From an uncultured Muribaculaceae bacterium (GTDB taxonomy: Bacteria; Bacteroidota; Bacteroidia; Bacteroidales; Muribaculaceae), in contig CAJUAR010000024.1 in the NCBI GenBank assembly GCA_910584495.1, positions 1 through 35,897 of the forward strand: a stretch of DNA of 35,897 nucleotides. Reading direction: 5' to 3'. Below are positions 15,657 through 24,355 of this stretch, piece after piece. The notes beneath the pieces were generated by a model that searched no databases, had not been told where the DNA came from, and saw nothing but the letters and a program-made list of their open reading frames with translations. Numbering within the stretch: position 1 is the first letter of the stretch; every line of letters begins with the position of its first letter. The position numbers and the translations under genes are program-made.

Positions 15657-16093
15657 ACACTAAAGTTAAGATTATCAACAACTCGGGCTTTGCACTACCC
15701 GAATATGCCACACCACTCTCTGCCGGCCTCGACCTCCGCGCATGCCTGCAGCAAGCCCTTGTCGTTGCACCCGGCGAACGAGTGCTTGTGCCCACCGGTA
15801 TAAGAGTGGCACTACCCGAAGGATATGAGCTGCAGTTGCGGCCTCGCAGCGGCCTTGCTCTGCGCTCAGGCATCACTCTTCTCAACTCGCCGGGCACCAT
15901 CGATGCCGACTATCGGGGCGAGTTAGGTGTTATATTAATTAATCATTCCAATGAGCCTTTCACCGTCAACAACGGCGACCGCATATGCCAAATGGTGCTT
16001 GCTCGCTACTGCCGCATAGAGTGGGAACCGTGCTCAACACTCGACAACACAGAGCGTGGCGAAGGCGGTTTCGGCCATTCAGGAAAAAATTAA
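15653..16093 (+). CDS. dut: dUTP diphosphatase
   Basis: A 146-residue trimeric dUTPase that converts dUTP to dUMP, keeping uracil out of DNA and feeding dTMP synthesis. All five motifs are seen: AGLDLRA (24-30), RPRSGLA (63-69), GTIDADYRGE (81-90, with the catalytic Asp), GDRICQM (108-114), and RGEGGFGHSG (135-144), where His replaces the usual Ser in the flexible lid. Length is typical. Its ATG overlaps the preceding stop. In Bacteroidales dut commonly precedes the TPR, DUF4292 and EnvC genes, as it does here. Confidence 0.97.
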   Translation: MNTKVKIINNSGFALPEYATPLSAGLDLRACLQQALVVAPGERVLVPTGIRVALPEGYELQLRPRSGLALRSGITLLNSPGTIDADYRGELGVILINHSNEPFTVNNGDRICQMVLARYCRIEWEPCSTLDNTERGEGGFGHSGKN

Positions 16094-16117
16094 TATTTTT
16101 TAACATCCAACTCCTCT

Positions 16118-17929
16118 ATGTCCCGATTATTTACCATCACACTCGGTTTTATAGCCTCGCTCCTTCTGTTTCTTCCTGCGGCGGAACTCGCCGCAAAAGG
16201 ACGCTCGGCACAAGCTTATGCCGACAGCCGGCAGAAAAAAGCCGACTATCTCTTTATGGAAGCCGCTTCGGCCTATAATCGCGGCGATTACGAGCAAAGC
16301 TATCTGCTGCTTCGGCACGCCAATGCTATCGCACCCTCCGACCTGTATATCGCCGGCACACTTGCCGAAATGGACCTCATTCTGCCCACTGCCGATTCAG
16401 CTACTGTAGAACGCTCGTACAAGGCCGTTATACAACGCTTCTATGCCGACCCTGCCGATGAGCACAATACAAACGTTGCAGCAAATCTGGCCACTAAGCT
16501 ACGCGACTATGACGAACTTATAGAAATTTGGCAAACAGTCGACAGCGTTTCGCCAAAACGCAGCGATGCAGCCCTCAATCTTGCTGACGCCCTTCTTGAG
16601 CGCTATGCACAGACAAGCGACAGCACCGACTTCAAACGAGCATTTGCAGTCCTCGACCGCCTCGAAACTGTGGCTGGTCCGGTATCGCCAATTGCCATGC
16701 GCAAAATATCGGCCCTGTCGATGAACAAAGACACAGTTACCGCTCTTGCCGAAACTCGGAAATATGTCGCCGCCGCTCCCGGCGACCCCTCGGCTCTTGT
16801 CAATGCAGCAATTTTTTATGAACACTTAGGCCTCCCCGACAGTGCTCGTGTGTTCTACGACCGCGCAGTGGCAATCGACCCGGAAGACGGAAGCATCCAT
16901 GTGGCGCGAGCCAATTTCTTCAACCGTCAAAACGACAGCATAGCTTTTGACAAGGAAGTGGTACGTGCCCTCGAATCGCCAATGCTTGTATTTGAGCAAA
17001 AAATGCCATTGCTCGCTGGATATGTAACGAGTCTATATTCCGATAGCCTCAACTGGGAACGAATCGACCGCATGTTCGGCATAATGCAGGAAGTTAATGC
17101 CGGCGAACCCGAGCTTCACGACTATTACGCCTATTTCAAACAACACAAAAAAGACCTGCGCGGAGCAGTAGAGCAGCTGACCTATGCCGTAGACCTCGAC
17201 CCGTCGAACATCGACCGCCGCTTGCAGCTCATTTCTACTCTCTTTGAGATTTCCGACACCACACAGGCCCTGCAAGTGGCGAAGCAAACTCACATCGATT
17301 TCCCCACAAACGTGCCTATAACCCTTTACTTGGCATCAAACGAGGCTTTCAACGGCAACGATACCGAGGCCTTGGCTCTTGTCGAATCGCTGCCTGTCGA
17401 TTCTATCGATGATGTCATTCTGCTTGCTCGTATCTATGCCACAAAAGGCGATATACTGTCACGCTCCGACATGCAGGCATCAACCACAGCCTATCTGAAA
17501 TCAATCAGCTACGATTCAAGCAACCCTATGACACTCAACAATGTGGCATACCATTGGGCTGTGAGCGACACCCTGCTTGAAAAAGCGGCCCTCTATGCAG
17601 AGCTGGCTCTGGAAGCCGATTCCGATAACCCCACCTACATCGACACTTACGCATGGGTATATTTCAAACTTAAAGAATATGCCAAGGCCAAGGATCTGAT
17701 CGACAGGGCTCTGTCTTTTACAACGTACAATGTGGAGGCCAAGGAAGAAAAAGACGGAGCGCCGGTCTATCCGATTTCCTACGAAATATTAGATCATGCC
17801 GGAGACATATACTTTATGAACGGTGAGTTCGAAAAAGCTGTCGAATTCTGGAAAAAAGCCCTCGAACTCGACCCGGGCAACAAGAAAATCGAAAAGAAAA
17901 TCAAACAACGAGCCTACTCTCCCGATTAA
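16118..17929 (+). CDS. Exported tetratricopeptide repeat protein
   Basis: A 603-residue protein with an N-terminal signal peptide (SRLFTITLGFIASLLLFLPA) and many tetratricopeptide repeats through to the end. Clear repeat units include ADYLFMEAASAYNRGDYEQS near residue 42, ALVNAAIFYEHLGLPDSARV near 227, and GDIYFMNGEFEKAVEFWKKA near 563 with the canonical Gly, Ala, Tyr and Pro spacing (ALELDPGNKK follows). The role is not known precisely; it is a probable periplasmic or outer-membrane-associated scaffold. Its place between dut and the DUF4292 lipoprotein gene is conserved in Bacteroidales and suggests a part in envelope assembly. Confidence 0.88.
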   Translation: MSRLFTITLGFIASLLLFLPAAELAAKGRSAQAYADSRQKKADYLFMEAASAYNRGDYEQSYLLLRHANAIAPSDLYIAGTLAEMDLILPTADSATVERSYKAVIQRFYADPADEHNTNVAANLATKLRDYDELIEIWQTVDSVSPKRSDAALNLADALLERYAQTSDSTDFKRAFAVLDRLETVAGPVSPIAMRKISALSMNKDTVTALAETRKYVAAAPGDPSALVNAAIFYEHLGLPDSARVFYDRAVAIDPEDGSIHVARANFFNRQNDSIAFDKEVVRALESPMLVFEQKMPLLAGYVTSLYSDSLNWERIDRMFGIMQEVNAGEPELHDYYAYFKQHKKDLRGAVEQLTYAVDLDPSNIDRRLQLISTLFEISDTTQALQVAKQTHIDFPTNVPITLYLASNEAFNGNDTEALALVESLPVDSIDDVILLARIYATKGDILSRSDMQASTTAYLKSISYDSSNPMTLNNVAYHWAVSDTLLEKAALYAELALEADSDNPTYIDTYAWVYFKLKEYAKAKDLIDRALSFTTYNVEAKEEKDGAPVYPISYEILDHAGDIYFMNGEFEKAVEFWKKALELDPGNKKIEKKIKQRAYSPD

Positions 17930-17940
17930 AAAAACAAAAG

Positions 17941-18834
17941 ATGAAAATCAGCACACGCTATATAGCTCTCTCTCTCATTGCCGTAGGCCTGGCTCTGGCT
18001 TTACCGGCATGCCGCACCAAGAAAAATGCCGCCGCCAAGCCTCGTACCGAAGCTATCCCCTCAATGCCCGGCAATGTTTTTGAACCTTCCGAAGCATTAG
18101 CCTCGCTCACTTCCACATATCGCACGTGGAACGATGTTACCCTACCTGTCAAACTGCAGCTTAACAGTCCATCGCGCTTCAGCATATCGGGACAAGCCAA
18201 AATTATTAACGGCAAAGCCATGCTCCTTTCGCTGCGCATGCTTGGCTTCGAGGTGGCTTCGGTCTATGCCGATGACGACAGCATTGTGGCAGTATCGAAA
18301 ATCAAAGGTGTATATTTCTCAGAACCGGTGTCGCGCCTCACAGCCCGCTACGGTTTCTCGCTTTCCGACATCCAGGCTCTTCTTCTCGGCAGACCGTTCA
18401 CCCCGGGCAAAGGAACAATACGCCCATCCGACATCAACGACTATGTTATTGAAAGCATGGCCGAAACATTTCGAGGCAACGATTATGCCTTCAGTTTCCA
18501 GCCCAAAAAGATGCCCGAATGGGTCAACTGGATGTTTGTAGCCGGAGGAAAGGCCGACAACGAACCATCGCTCTTAGGTTTGGCCATAGCCCCCGATGGC
18601 TTGAAGTCTATCGACTGCATATATGGCGAAGCTGTGAAAACAACGGCCGGAACTTTTTCTCAGTCGATGCGCATTGGCACAACGTTCAAAGAAAAAGAGC
18701 TCGATGCCATGATTTCATGGACTTTCGACCGCGCACAGTGGAACAGCGGCCTAACGCTCACCGCTCCAAAGATTCCTTCAGGATGTCGGCGAGTCACTAC
18801 CGAACAACTTCTTAAAATGCTCGGAACCAAATAA
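17941..18834 (+). CDS. DUF4292 domain lipoprotein
   Basis: A 297-residue lipoprotein, with lipobox ending at Cys24 (ALPAC) followed by RTKKNAAAKPR. The mature region fits DUF4292: a strand-rich start (PVKLQLNSPSRFSISGQAKI), RMLGFEVASVYADDDSIVA and FSEPVSRLTARYGFSLSDIQ, which recall the LolA/LolB-type open barrel used by lipoprotein carriers; that resemblance is inference. The gene follows the TPR gene by 11 bases and precedes the EnvC-like gene by two bases. It probably acts at the envelope with these neighbours. Confidence 0.85.
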   Translation: MKISTRYIALSLIAVGLALALPACRTKKNAAAKPRTEAIPSMPGNVFEPSEALASLTSTYRTWNDVTLPVKLQLNSPSRFSISGQAKIINGKAMLLSLRMLGFEVASVYADDDSIVAVSKIKGVYFSEPVSRLTARYGFSLSDIQALLLGRPFTPGKGTIRPSDINDYVIESMAETFRGNDYAFSFQPKKMPEWVNWMFVAGGKADNEPSLLGLAIAPDGLKSIDCIYGEAVKTTAGTFSQSMRIGTTFKEKELDAMISWTFDRAQWNSGLTLTAPKIPSGCRRVTTEQLLKMLGTK

Positions 18835-18836
18835 CG

Positions 18837-20144
18837 ATGAATCGCCTTGTCTCAATCTTGCTTGTTGTTCTGCTGTGTACAGCAGGTTTCTTTGCGTCCT
18901 CGCAACGCACCTCAAGGCAAGTGAAGAGACAGCGTACGGCGACGGAGCAAAAAATTGCACGCACACGCTCACAGCTCAACCGAAACGCCGAAGAAACACG
19001 ACGCGAGCTATTGAATCTGCAGAGCATCGAAGCCGACATTGCTGTGCGCGAAGCCGAAACCAAACGCCTCAAAACCCGCATTGCCGAGCTTAACGGTCAA
19101 GAACGACGCCTCAACGACACCATACGCATCAATGAAGAGCAAATGGAGAAACTCCGAGTTTCGTATGCAAAGGCTGTGAGGGCCGCACGCCGTCAAAGGT
19201 CGCTGGCATCGAAGGCGGCATTCATTTTCAGTTCAAAGTCTTTTGAGCAGGCACGAAGCCGCACGCGTTATCTCCGCGAGCTCCGTGCATGGCAACTCGA
19301 AAAGTCGGACAAGCTCAAGGACCTCAATGCCACACTTGCCATGCAGAAGGAAAGCCTTGCGAACCTTCGTGCACACACAGCGGCAAGCATCGACAGCGTG
19401 GCACGCGTGCAAGCCGAGCTCGAGGAAAGCCGCGACCGCGCCGGCGACATAGTGAGCTCGCTAAAGCGACAGAAAAAGAACCTTGACAAAGTTCTTGCCC
19501 AGCAGATTGAGCAAAGCCGCAAACTCGATGATGAGTTATCGCGAATAATCGAAGAAGAAGCCCGTGCCGAACGCGAAGCCCGACACCGCGCCGAAATCGA
19601 AGCTCAGCAAAAAAAGAAAAAGAAACATTCCAAAACCGACGAACCTTCGGAAACTCCCGGCAAAACCCAAACACAAAAACCTGCAAAGGAAAAGCCTGAA
19701 ACAGCTATAGCGGCTACCGACGAGCTTACTGCGCCTTTCGGGCAGTGCAAAGGCAAGTTGCCGAAGCCAATCGACCGTCAGGCCAATATTGTTTCGGCCT
19801 TTGGCCGCCATGCCCACAGCAGCCTGAGCAAAGTGCAAGTGCAAAACAACGGCGTTGACTTTGAAACGACACCCGGAGCTAATGCCTGCGCCGTCTATCC
19901 AGGCGTTGTGAGCATGGTCATCAACATGGACGGGTATCACAATGTGGTGATGCTGCGCCATGGCAAATATGTCACCGTCTATGCCGGCATTGGCTCGCTG
20001 GCCGTTCGCAAAGGCCAGCATGTAAAAGCCGGGCAGGAACTGGGCACCATATGGTCCGACCCTTCCGATGGCAACCGCACCCGTCTCCACTTCGAAATAC
20101 GACACGAAAAAGACAAACTCGACCCTGCGGCATGGCTAAAATAG
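18837..20144 (+). CDS. EnvC-like murein hydrolase activator (degenerate LytM/M23 domain)
   Basis: A 435-residue exported protein with signal peptide (VSILLVVLLCTAGFFAS), a long coiled coil over about residues 25-250 rich in Arg, Glu, Lys and Ala, a Lys/Pro/Thr-rich linker (about 255-295), and a C-terminal M23 (LytM) domain. The domain shows NNGVDFETTPGANACAVYPG, MLRHGKYVTVYAGIGSL and RLHFEIRHEKDKLDPAAWL. Active M23 enzymes have H-x-G-x-D and H-x-H zinc ligands; here the first His is Asn and the first His of H-x-H is Arg. So it should activate amidases, as EnvC and NlpD do, instead of cutting peptidoglycan. It likely acts in cell division in the periplasm. Confidence 0.9.
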   Translation: MNRLVSILLVVLLCTAGFFASSQRTSRQVKRQRTATEQKIARTRSQLNRNAEETRRELLNLQSIEADIAVREAETKRLKTRIAELNGQERRLNDTIRINEEQMEKLRVSYAKAVRAARRQRSLASKAAFIFSSKSFEQARSRTRYLRELRAWQLEKSDKLKDLNATLAMQKESLANLRAHTAASIDSVARVQAELEESRDRAGDIVSSLKRQKKNLDKVLAQQIEQSRKLDDELSRIIEEEARAEREARHRAEIEAQQKKKKKHSKTDEPSETPGKTQTQKPAKEKPETAIAATDELTAPFGQCKGKLPKPIDRQANIVSAFGRHAHSSLSKVQVQNNGVDFETTPGANACAVYPGVVSMVINMDGYHNVVMLRHGKYVTVYAGIGSLAVRKGQHVKAGQELGTIWSDPSDGNRTRLHFEIRHEKDKLDPAAWLK

Positions 20145-21499
20145 GTATTTCTGTCAACTCGACGACAACACGCAAGGTCCTCAAGGCTTTGAGCATTTTT
20201 GGCGGCGTGCAGGTCATTACCATACTCTGTTCCATTGTCCGTACCAAACTCGTAGCCTTGTGGATAGGTCCTGCCGGCGTAGGCTTGCTCGCCCTCTACA
20301 ATTCGACGATGGAATTTCTGAGCACAAGCACACAGCTCAATCTGCGGCAGAGTGCCGTACGCGACCTCTCGCAGGCTAAAAACGACATTGACCGACAGCG
20401 GCTGATGGCCGTAGTGCGCACTCTCTCGTTTGTGCTCGGCTTCTGCGGAATGGTCCTTGTGGCATTATTCTGCTCGGCTCTGAGCCTTTGGGCCTTCGAC
20501 GACACCAAGCACTGGCTCGCCTTTGTCATTCTCTCCCCTATGATGTTATTTTCGGCCATAGCGTCCGGCGAATGGGCCATTATGCAGGGGTTTGACAAGC
20601 TCAAGGCTTTGGCTCGCAGTTCGGCCTTTGCCGCTTTGACAGCTACTGTTGCGGCCATTCCTCTTTTCTATTTTCTCAGACTTAAAGCCATTGTGCCGGT
20701 TATTCTTGTCTTTGCGTTTGCCAATGCTCTCTATGCAATGATTTTTCATGTGCGCACCCCGGGCCGTCGTTACACAAGCCTGAGCACAGCCTTTGCACAA
20801 GGACAGCCCATGCTGTCGCTGGGCCTTTATCTTACGGTGAGCGCGGCGGTGACGCTTTTGGCGTCAAACATTTTTATTGTCTATCTTAACCGAAGCTTTA
20901 CCGCCGAAATAACCGGCCTCTATCAGGCTGGATACACACTTGTCAACACCTATGTAGGCATGATTTTTACAGCCATAGCCATGGAGTACTATCCACGACT
21001 TGCCTCGGTAGCGGTTCATCCAAGGCGTTGCGAGGTAATAGTTACGCACGAAATAAAAATTGCCTTGTGGATTCTTCTCCCTGTCATAGTTTTATTTATT
21101 GTTTTCAAGAGCTTGATTGTCAAGATTCTCTATGCGCCTACATTCGAAGCCATCCTTCCATATCTCAGTCTTGCCATAATTGGTGTGACATTCCGTGCTG
21201 TGTCGTGGTGTATGGCCTACGTGATGCTTGCACGTGGCGACGGTCGCATCTATATTGTCACTGAAGTGGCAAGTGCTGTTTTCTATCTGGCTCTGAACAT
21301 TCCGTTATTCGGTGCCATGGGCTTCGACGGCCTCGGCCTTGCCTATATAGCCTGGTATGCCGTCTACACAGCCATCTGTTATGCCGTCTACCGCTATCGC
21401 TACCACATGCGGCTGCGCCGTGGAGTATGGCCACTGTTGCTGCTCGTCCTCGCCGCCGGCATTACCACTCATTTCATTTGCTCTTATCTCAATATATAG
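20132..21499 (+). CDS. Wzx-type O-antigen/polysaccharide flippase
   Basis: A 455-residue polytopic membrane protein with about 12 hydrophobic segments, of the oligosaccharide flippase (MATE-like MOP) superfamily. Typical stretches are VLKALSIFGGVQVITILCSI at the N-terminus, GPAGVGLLALYNSTMEFLS, and ITGLYQAGYTLVNTYVGMIF. It moves lipid-linked oligosaccharide units across the inner membrane. The start is placed at the ATG at 20132, which overlaps the end of the EnvC-like gene by 13 bases; a longer open frame starting at 20051 would add a basic, non-hydrophobic leader. No other glycan genes are adjacent, so the substrate cannot be told. It is the last gene of the plus-strand operon. Confidence 0.88.
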   Translation: MAKIGISVNSTTTRKVLKALSIFGGVQVITILCSIVRTKLVALWIGPAGVGLLALYNSTMEFLSTSTQLNLRQSAVRDLSQAKNDIDRQRLMAVVRTLSFVLGFCGMVLVALFCSALSLWAFDDTKHWLAFVILSPMMLFSAIASGEWAIMQGFDKLKALARSSAFAALTATVAAIPLFYFLRLKAIVPVILVFAFANALYAMIFHVRTPGRRYTSLSTAFAQGQPMLSLGLYLTVSAAVTLLASNIFIVYLNRSFTAEITGLYQAGYTLVNTYVGMIFTAIAMEYYPRLASVAVHPRRCEVIVTHEIKIALWILLPVIVLFIVFKSLIVKILYAPTFEAILPYLSLAIIGVTFRAVSWCMAYVMLARGDGRIYIVTEVASAVFYLALNIPLFGAMGFDGLGLAYIAWYAVYTAICYAVYRYRYHMRLRRGVWPLLLLVLAAGITTHFICSYLNI

Positions 21500-21522
21500 A
21501 ATAGTATAATTGCCTTCTTATC

Positions 21523-21548
21523 AGAACAATCGGTCTCAACATTGTTCT
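21523..21548. terminator. Possible bidirectional hairpin after the flippase gene
   Basis: AGAACAAT (21523-21530) pairs with ATTGTTCT (21541-21548), an 8-base-pair stem with a 10-base loop. Downstream on the plus strand comes ACACTTTTCC. It lies between convergent genes. The stem is AT-rich and weak. Confidence 0.35.
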
Positions 21549-21630
21549 ACACTTTTCCAATAAAATTCATGGTGCAAAACTACACTTTTTCCATTTCTGT
21601 TTGAAAATCGACACTTGCCATACTTTTGCT

Positions 21631-23085
21631 TTATTTACCTTTGCGGAAGGCGATGCCTGTTTTGAAGCGTATCAGCATGCTGCCGTTCTTATCTCGGACG
21701 AAGTCGCCATCTAATTTTGAATAAAAAATGACACGTTTTGTGTCCGGGTTAACTACTGCACAAGCATTAATTCCCTTTTCATTACGTAGGCTAATATATA
21801 GGTCGTTGATGTCATAGAAAAAGACATCTTCAGTCGGTAGTTCCTCGGAATGGCCATCGAGGTAGACTTTATAAAATTTCTTTTTATCAATTTCAAGAAT
21901 AAAACCATTTTTATTACTTTGGACTCTCTCCATCTTTCCGTCTTTAATCATTGATACCCATTGATGTATTCTGTAGCCGGGATGACGATAGTCTTTAACG
22001 TAATTCAAATCCGGTTCAAAGTCTATTTTGTGTAATGTTGTATCGTTTTCGTTAGTATAGTATATCTTATTACCTCCGTATAAATACATTGTGCCGTCAT
22101 CAGTATAAACCATTCCATCGACATTTTTTTTAACGTTAATCGACGTTGTGCTGAGTGTCTTTCCGTCTGAAAGATCAAACCTTGCAACGAACGGACTTGA
22201 TAATCTGCCTACACCATCACGACTGTTGTCAAATATTTCGCCAATACTTAAAAGTATGAGTTGACAGCTATCATGCCAGTATATATTGGAGCCTCCCACC
22301 GAATTTGGTGGCAATGCTGTTTGCCAAATCGAGCGAAAATCACTGTTAAAGCAGTAGAGGCTATCCGCATCTGCAATGAACAGGCTATCGCCTTTCACCA
22401 AAAAATTACTGCGTATATTCCATTTGTCCTTTTCAAATATATTTGTACTTGGTTTTGAAGATCTCAGAGAACGACGAATCGATTTTCCAGAGGCTATTTC
22501 AAATCGGTAGATAGAATCAGCTACAATATAGAAATAATTCGGTTTCGATTTAGTTTGCAATATTCTACAATAATAAGGTTGTTTTTTAGTCGAAATTTTA
22601 CGACTCCACAATTCGGTACCTGTCGAACAATCAAGTGCTACAAGTTTGTCCCTTTTCAATTTATTGGTACACAGGATGATACTATCGAAGTCAGCAACGA
22701 ATCTATTACCGGTTTTCCACACTTTTTTGCCTTCAAAATTATAGAAATTAGGAGTATGGGAACCATCTATGTCAAGCGCAAAATACCCATCCTCAAATAA
22801 ATTAGTCATTCTGTCTCCTTTTTGTTTAAAGGTGACAATAGGCTCAAGAGTTTCGCTGTTGTAGACCGTAGTTTTGTCCCCGATTTTTACAGCAAAACGA
22901 TTAAACGTGTCAAATAGACTGATGGATGTAGGCAAGCCGGGAGGAGTGGGCATGCAATGAAACATCACGTCGTTTCCTTCGCCGTCTTTACCCATACACA
23001 TTTCGGGGTATTCGGTAATTGATTCAGCAAAGGCTGTCATCGACAATAAGATGGCGGCAAAAATGATAAGAATTTGCTTTTTCAT
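21631..23085 (-). CDS. Exported protein with PQQ-like/beta-propeller features, function unknown
   Basis: A 484-residue protein. The start at 23085 gives a good signal peptide (KKQILIIFAAILLSMTAFA); the frame remains open 15 codons further upstream, but that would bury the leader. The mature part has repeated strand motifs of beta-propeller type: KLVALDCSTGTELWSRKI is a PQQ-type blade signature, with others such as DSIYRFEIASGKSIRRSL, DADSLYCFNSDFRSIWQTAL and ARFDLSDGKTLSTTSI. No catalytic motif is visible. The gene is clearly richer in A and T than the genes on both sides and has no operon partners, which suggests separate acquisition. It could be an extracytoplasmic ligand-binding or assembly protein; this is a guess. 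Confidence 0.7.
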   Translation of the reverse strand: MKKQILIIFAAILLSMTAFAESITEYPEMCMGKDGEGNDVMFHCMPTPPGLPTSISLFDTFNRFAVKIGDKTTVYNSETLEPIVTFKQKGDRMTNLFEDGYFALDIDGSHTPNFYNFEGKKVWKTGNRFVADFDSIILCTNKLKRDKLVALDCSTGTELWSRKISTKKQPYYCRILQTKSKPNYFYIVADSIYRFEIASGKSIRRSLRSSKPSTNIFEKDKWNIRSNFLVKGDSLFIADADSLYCFNSDFRSIWQTALPPNSVGGSNIYWHDSCQLILLSIGEIFDNSRDGVGRLSSPFVARFDLSDGKTLSTTSINVKKNVDGMVYTDDGTMYLYGGNKIYYTNENDTTLHKIDFEPDLNYVKDYRHPGYRIHQWVSMIKDGKMERVQSNKNGFILEIDKKKFYKVYLDGHSEELPTEDVFFYDINDLYISLRNEKGINACAVVNPDTKRVIFYSKLDGDFVRDKNGSMLIRFKTGIAFRKGK

Positions 23086-23121
23086 GGAAATGGCTATGCT
23101 GGATGAATTTATGGAAATAGG

Positions 23122-23148
23122 CAGGAGCATGCCTGAGGCATGCTCCTG
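23122..23148 (-). terminator. Hairpin terminator after the aminotransferase gene
   Basis: A perfect 12-base-pair stem (23122-23133 with 23137-23148) closes a three-base loop; the arms are built on AGGAGCATGCC. It lies seven bases after the aminotransferase stop on the minus strand and is followed in that direction by GCCTATTTCC, only weakly T-rich. Confidence 0.65.
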
Positions 23149-23155
23149 TGGATGG

Positions 23156-24355
23156 TCAGAATGTGCGGCCGGGGTAGGCTTCGAGAGCTTTGCGCAGAAC
23201 GGTCATGGCTTTGCCAAGCTCTTCCTTTTCGAGCACATAGGCCATACGCACTTCGTCGTGGCCCATGCCGGGAGTGGTGTAGAAGCCCGAAGCCGGAGCC
23301 ATGAAGATGGTCTGTCCTTCATATTCGAACTCATCGAGGCACCACTGGCAGAACTTGTCGGCATCGTCGACCGGCAGACGTACCACGGTGTAGAACGCAC
23401 CCATTGGGATGGGGGTGTAGCAGCCGGGGATTTTGTTAATCTGGTCGATGAGGAATTTTCGGCGCTCTACATATTCGTTGTAGGTCGCCAGCATGTAATC
23501 GGCTGGGGTGTCGATGGATGCTTCGGCAACGAGCTGGCCCAGCAATGGCGGGCTGAGTCGCGCCTGGCAGAACTTCATCACATTTGCCTTCAGCTCTTTG
23601 TGCTTGGTTATTAGTGCGCCGATTCGGATACCGCACTCGTTGTAGCGTTTCGAAACCGAATCGATGAGCACCACCTTCTCCTCAATGCCGGGCAGATGGA
23701 ATGCCGAAATATATGGGGCTCCCGTATAGCAAAATTCGCGGTAAACCTCGTCGGAGAACAGGAAGAGGTCGTGTTTGAGCACAAGGTCGCGAATTTGCAG
23801 CATCTCCTTCATCGTATAGAGATAACCCGTGGGATTGTTGGGATTACAGATGAGTATGCCCTTGGTGCGCGGAGTGATAAGCTCCTCGAACTTCTCCACC
23901 GGAGGCAGTTCGAAACCTTCGTCAATCGACGATGGAATGGTTACAATCTTTGCCCCTGCCGAAATGGCAAAGGCCATATAGTTGGCATATGCCGGTTCCG
24001 GTACAATAATTTCATCTCCGGGGTCGAGACAAGCCATAAAGGCAAACAGCACCGCTTCGGAACCGCCAGTAGTCACAATTATGTCGTCAACATCTACGTC
24101 GATGTTGAAGCGTTTATAATACTGCTGCAGCTTCTGCCGCAGCGAAAGAAGACCTTCCGAAGGGCTGTACTCGAGAACCTTGCGGTCGATTTTGCGCAGG
24201 GCTTCGAGGGCTTGTGGAGGAGTGGGCACATCGGGCTGGCCGATGTTGAGACGATAAACCTTCGTGCCTCGAGCTATAGCTTTGTTAGCCATAGGCACAA
24301 GGCGACGAATAGGAGATGCAGGCATGATTTGCCCGCGTTCAGAAACATTAGGCAT
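23156..24355 (-). CDS. Fold type I PLP-dependent aminotransferase (AspC/AAT class I family)
   Basis: A 399-residue cytoplasmic aminotransferase of the aspartate/aromatic subgroup. Residues that mark it: NIGQPDVPTPP (38-48), SPSEGLLSLR, the cofactor-phosphate segment TTGGSEAV (95-102), PEPAYANY (119-126), NPNNPTG (171-177), SDEVYREF (201-208), and Lys236 in SVSKRYNECGIRIG as the Schiff-base lysine. Substrate choice cannot be read from this. The start is placed at ATG 24355, which shares one base with the asnS stop (TGATG); a TTG one codon earlier is less likely. The tight link to asnS suggests an aspartate/asparagine-related role, but this is only context. Confidence 0.93.
   Translation of the reverse strand: MPNVSERGQIMPASPIRRLVPMANKAIARGTKVYRLNIGQPDVPTPPQALEALRKIDRKVLEYSPSEGLLSLRQKLQQYYKRFNIDVDVDDIIVTTGGSEAVLFAFMACLDPGDEIIVPEPAYANYMAFAISAGAKIVTIPSSIDEGFELPPVEKFEELITPRTKGILICNPNNPTGYLYTMKEMLQIRDLVLKHDLFLFSDEVYREFCYTGAPYISAFHLPGIEEKVVLIDSVSKRYNECGIRIGALITKHKELKANVMKFCQARLSPPLLGQLVAEASIDTPADYMLATYNEYVERRKFLIDQINKIPGCYTPIPMGAFYTVVRLPVDDADKFCQWCLDEFEYEGQTIFMAPASGFYTTPGMGHDEVRMAYVLEKEELGKAMTVLRKALEAYPGRTF

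Noticed and set aside
16499..16825. Open frames antisense to the TPR gene
   Set aside because: No domain, no promoter; shadow of a well-supported exported TPR protein.
21618..21630. Plus-strand TACTTTTG resembling a -7 promoter element
   Set aside because: It points into the 3' end of a minus-strand gene with no plus-strand gene behind it.
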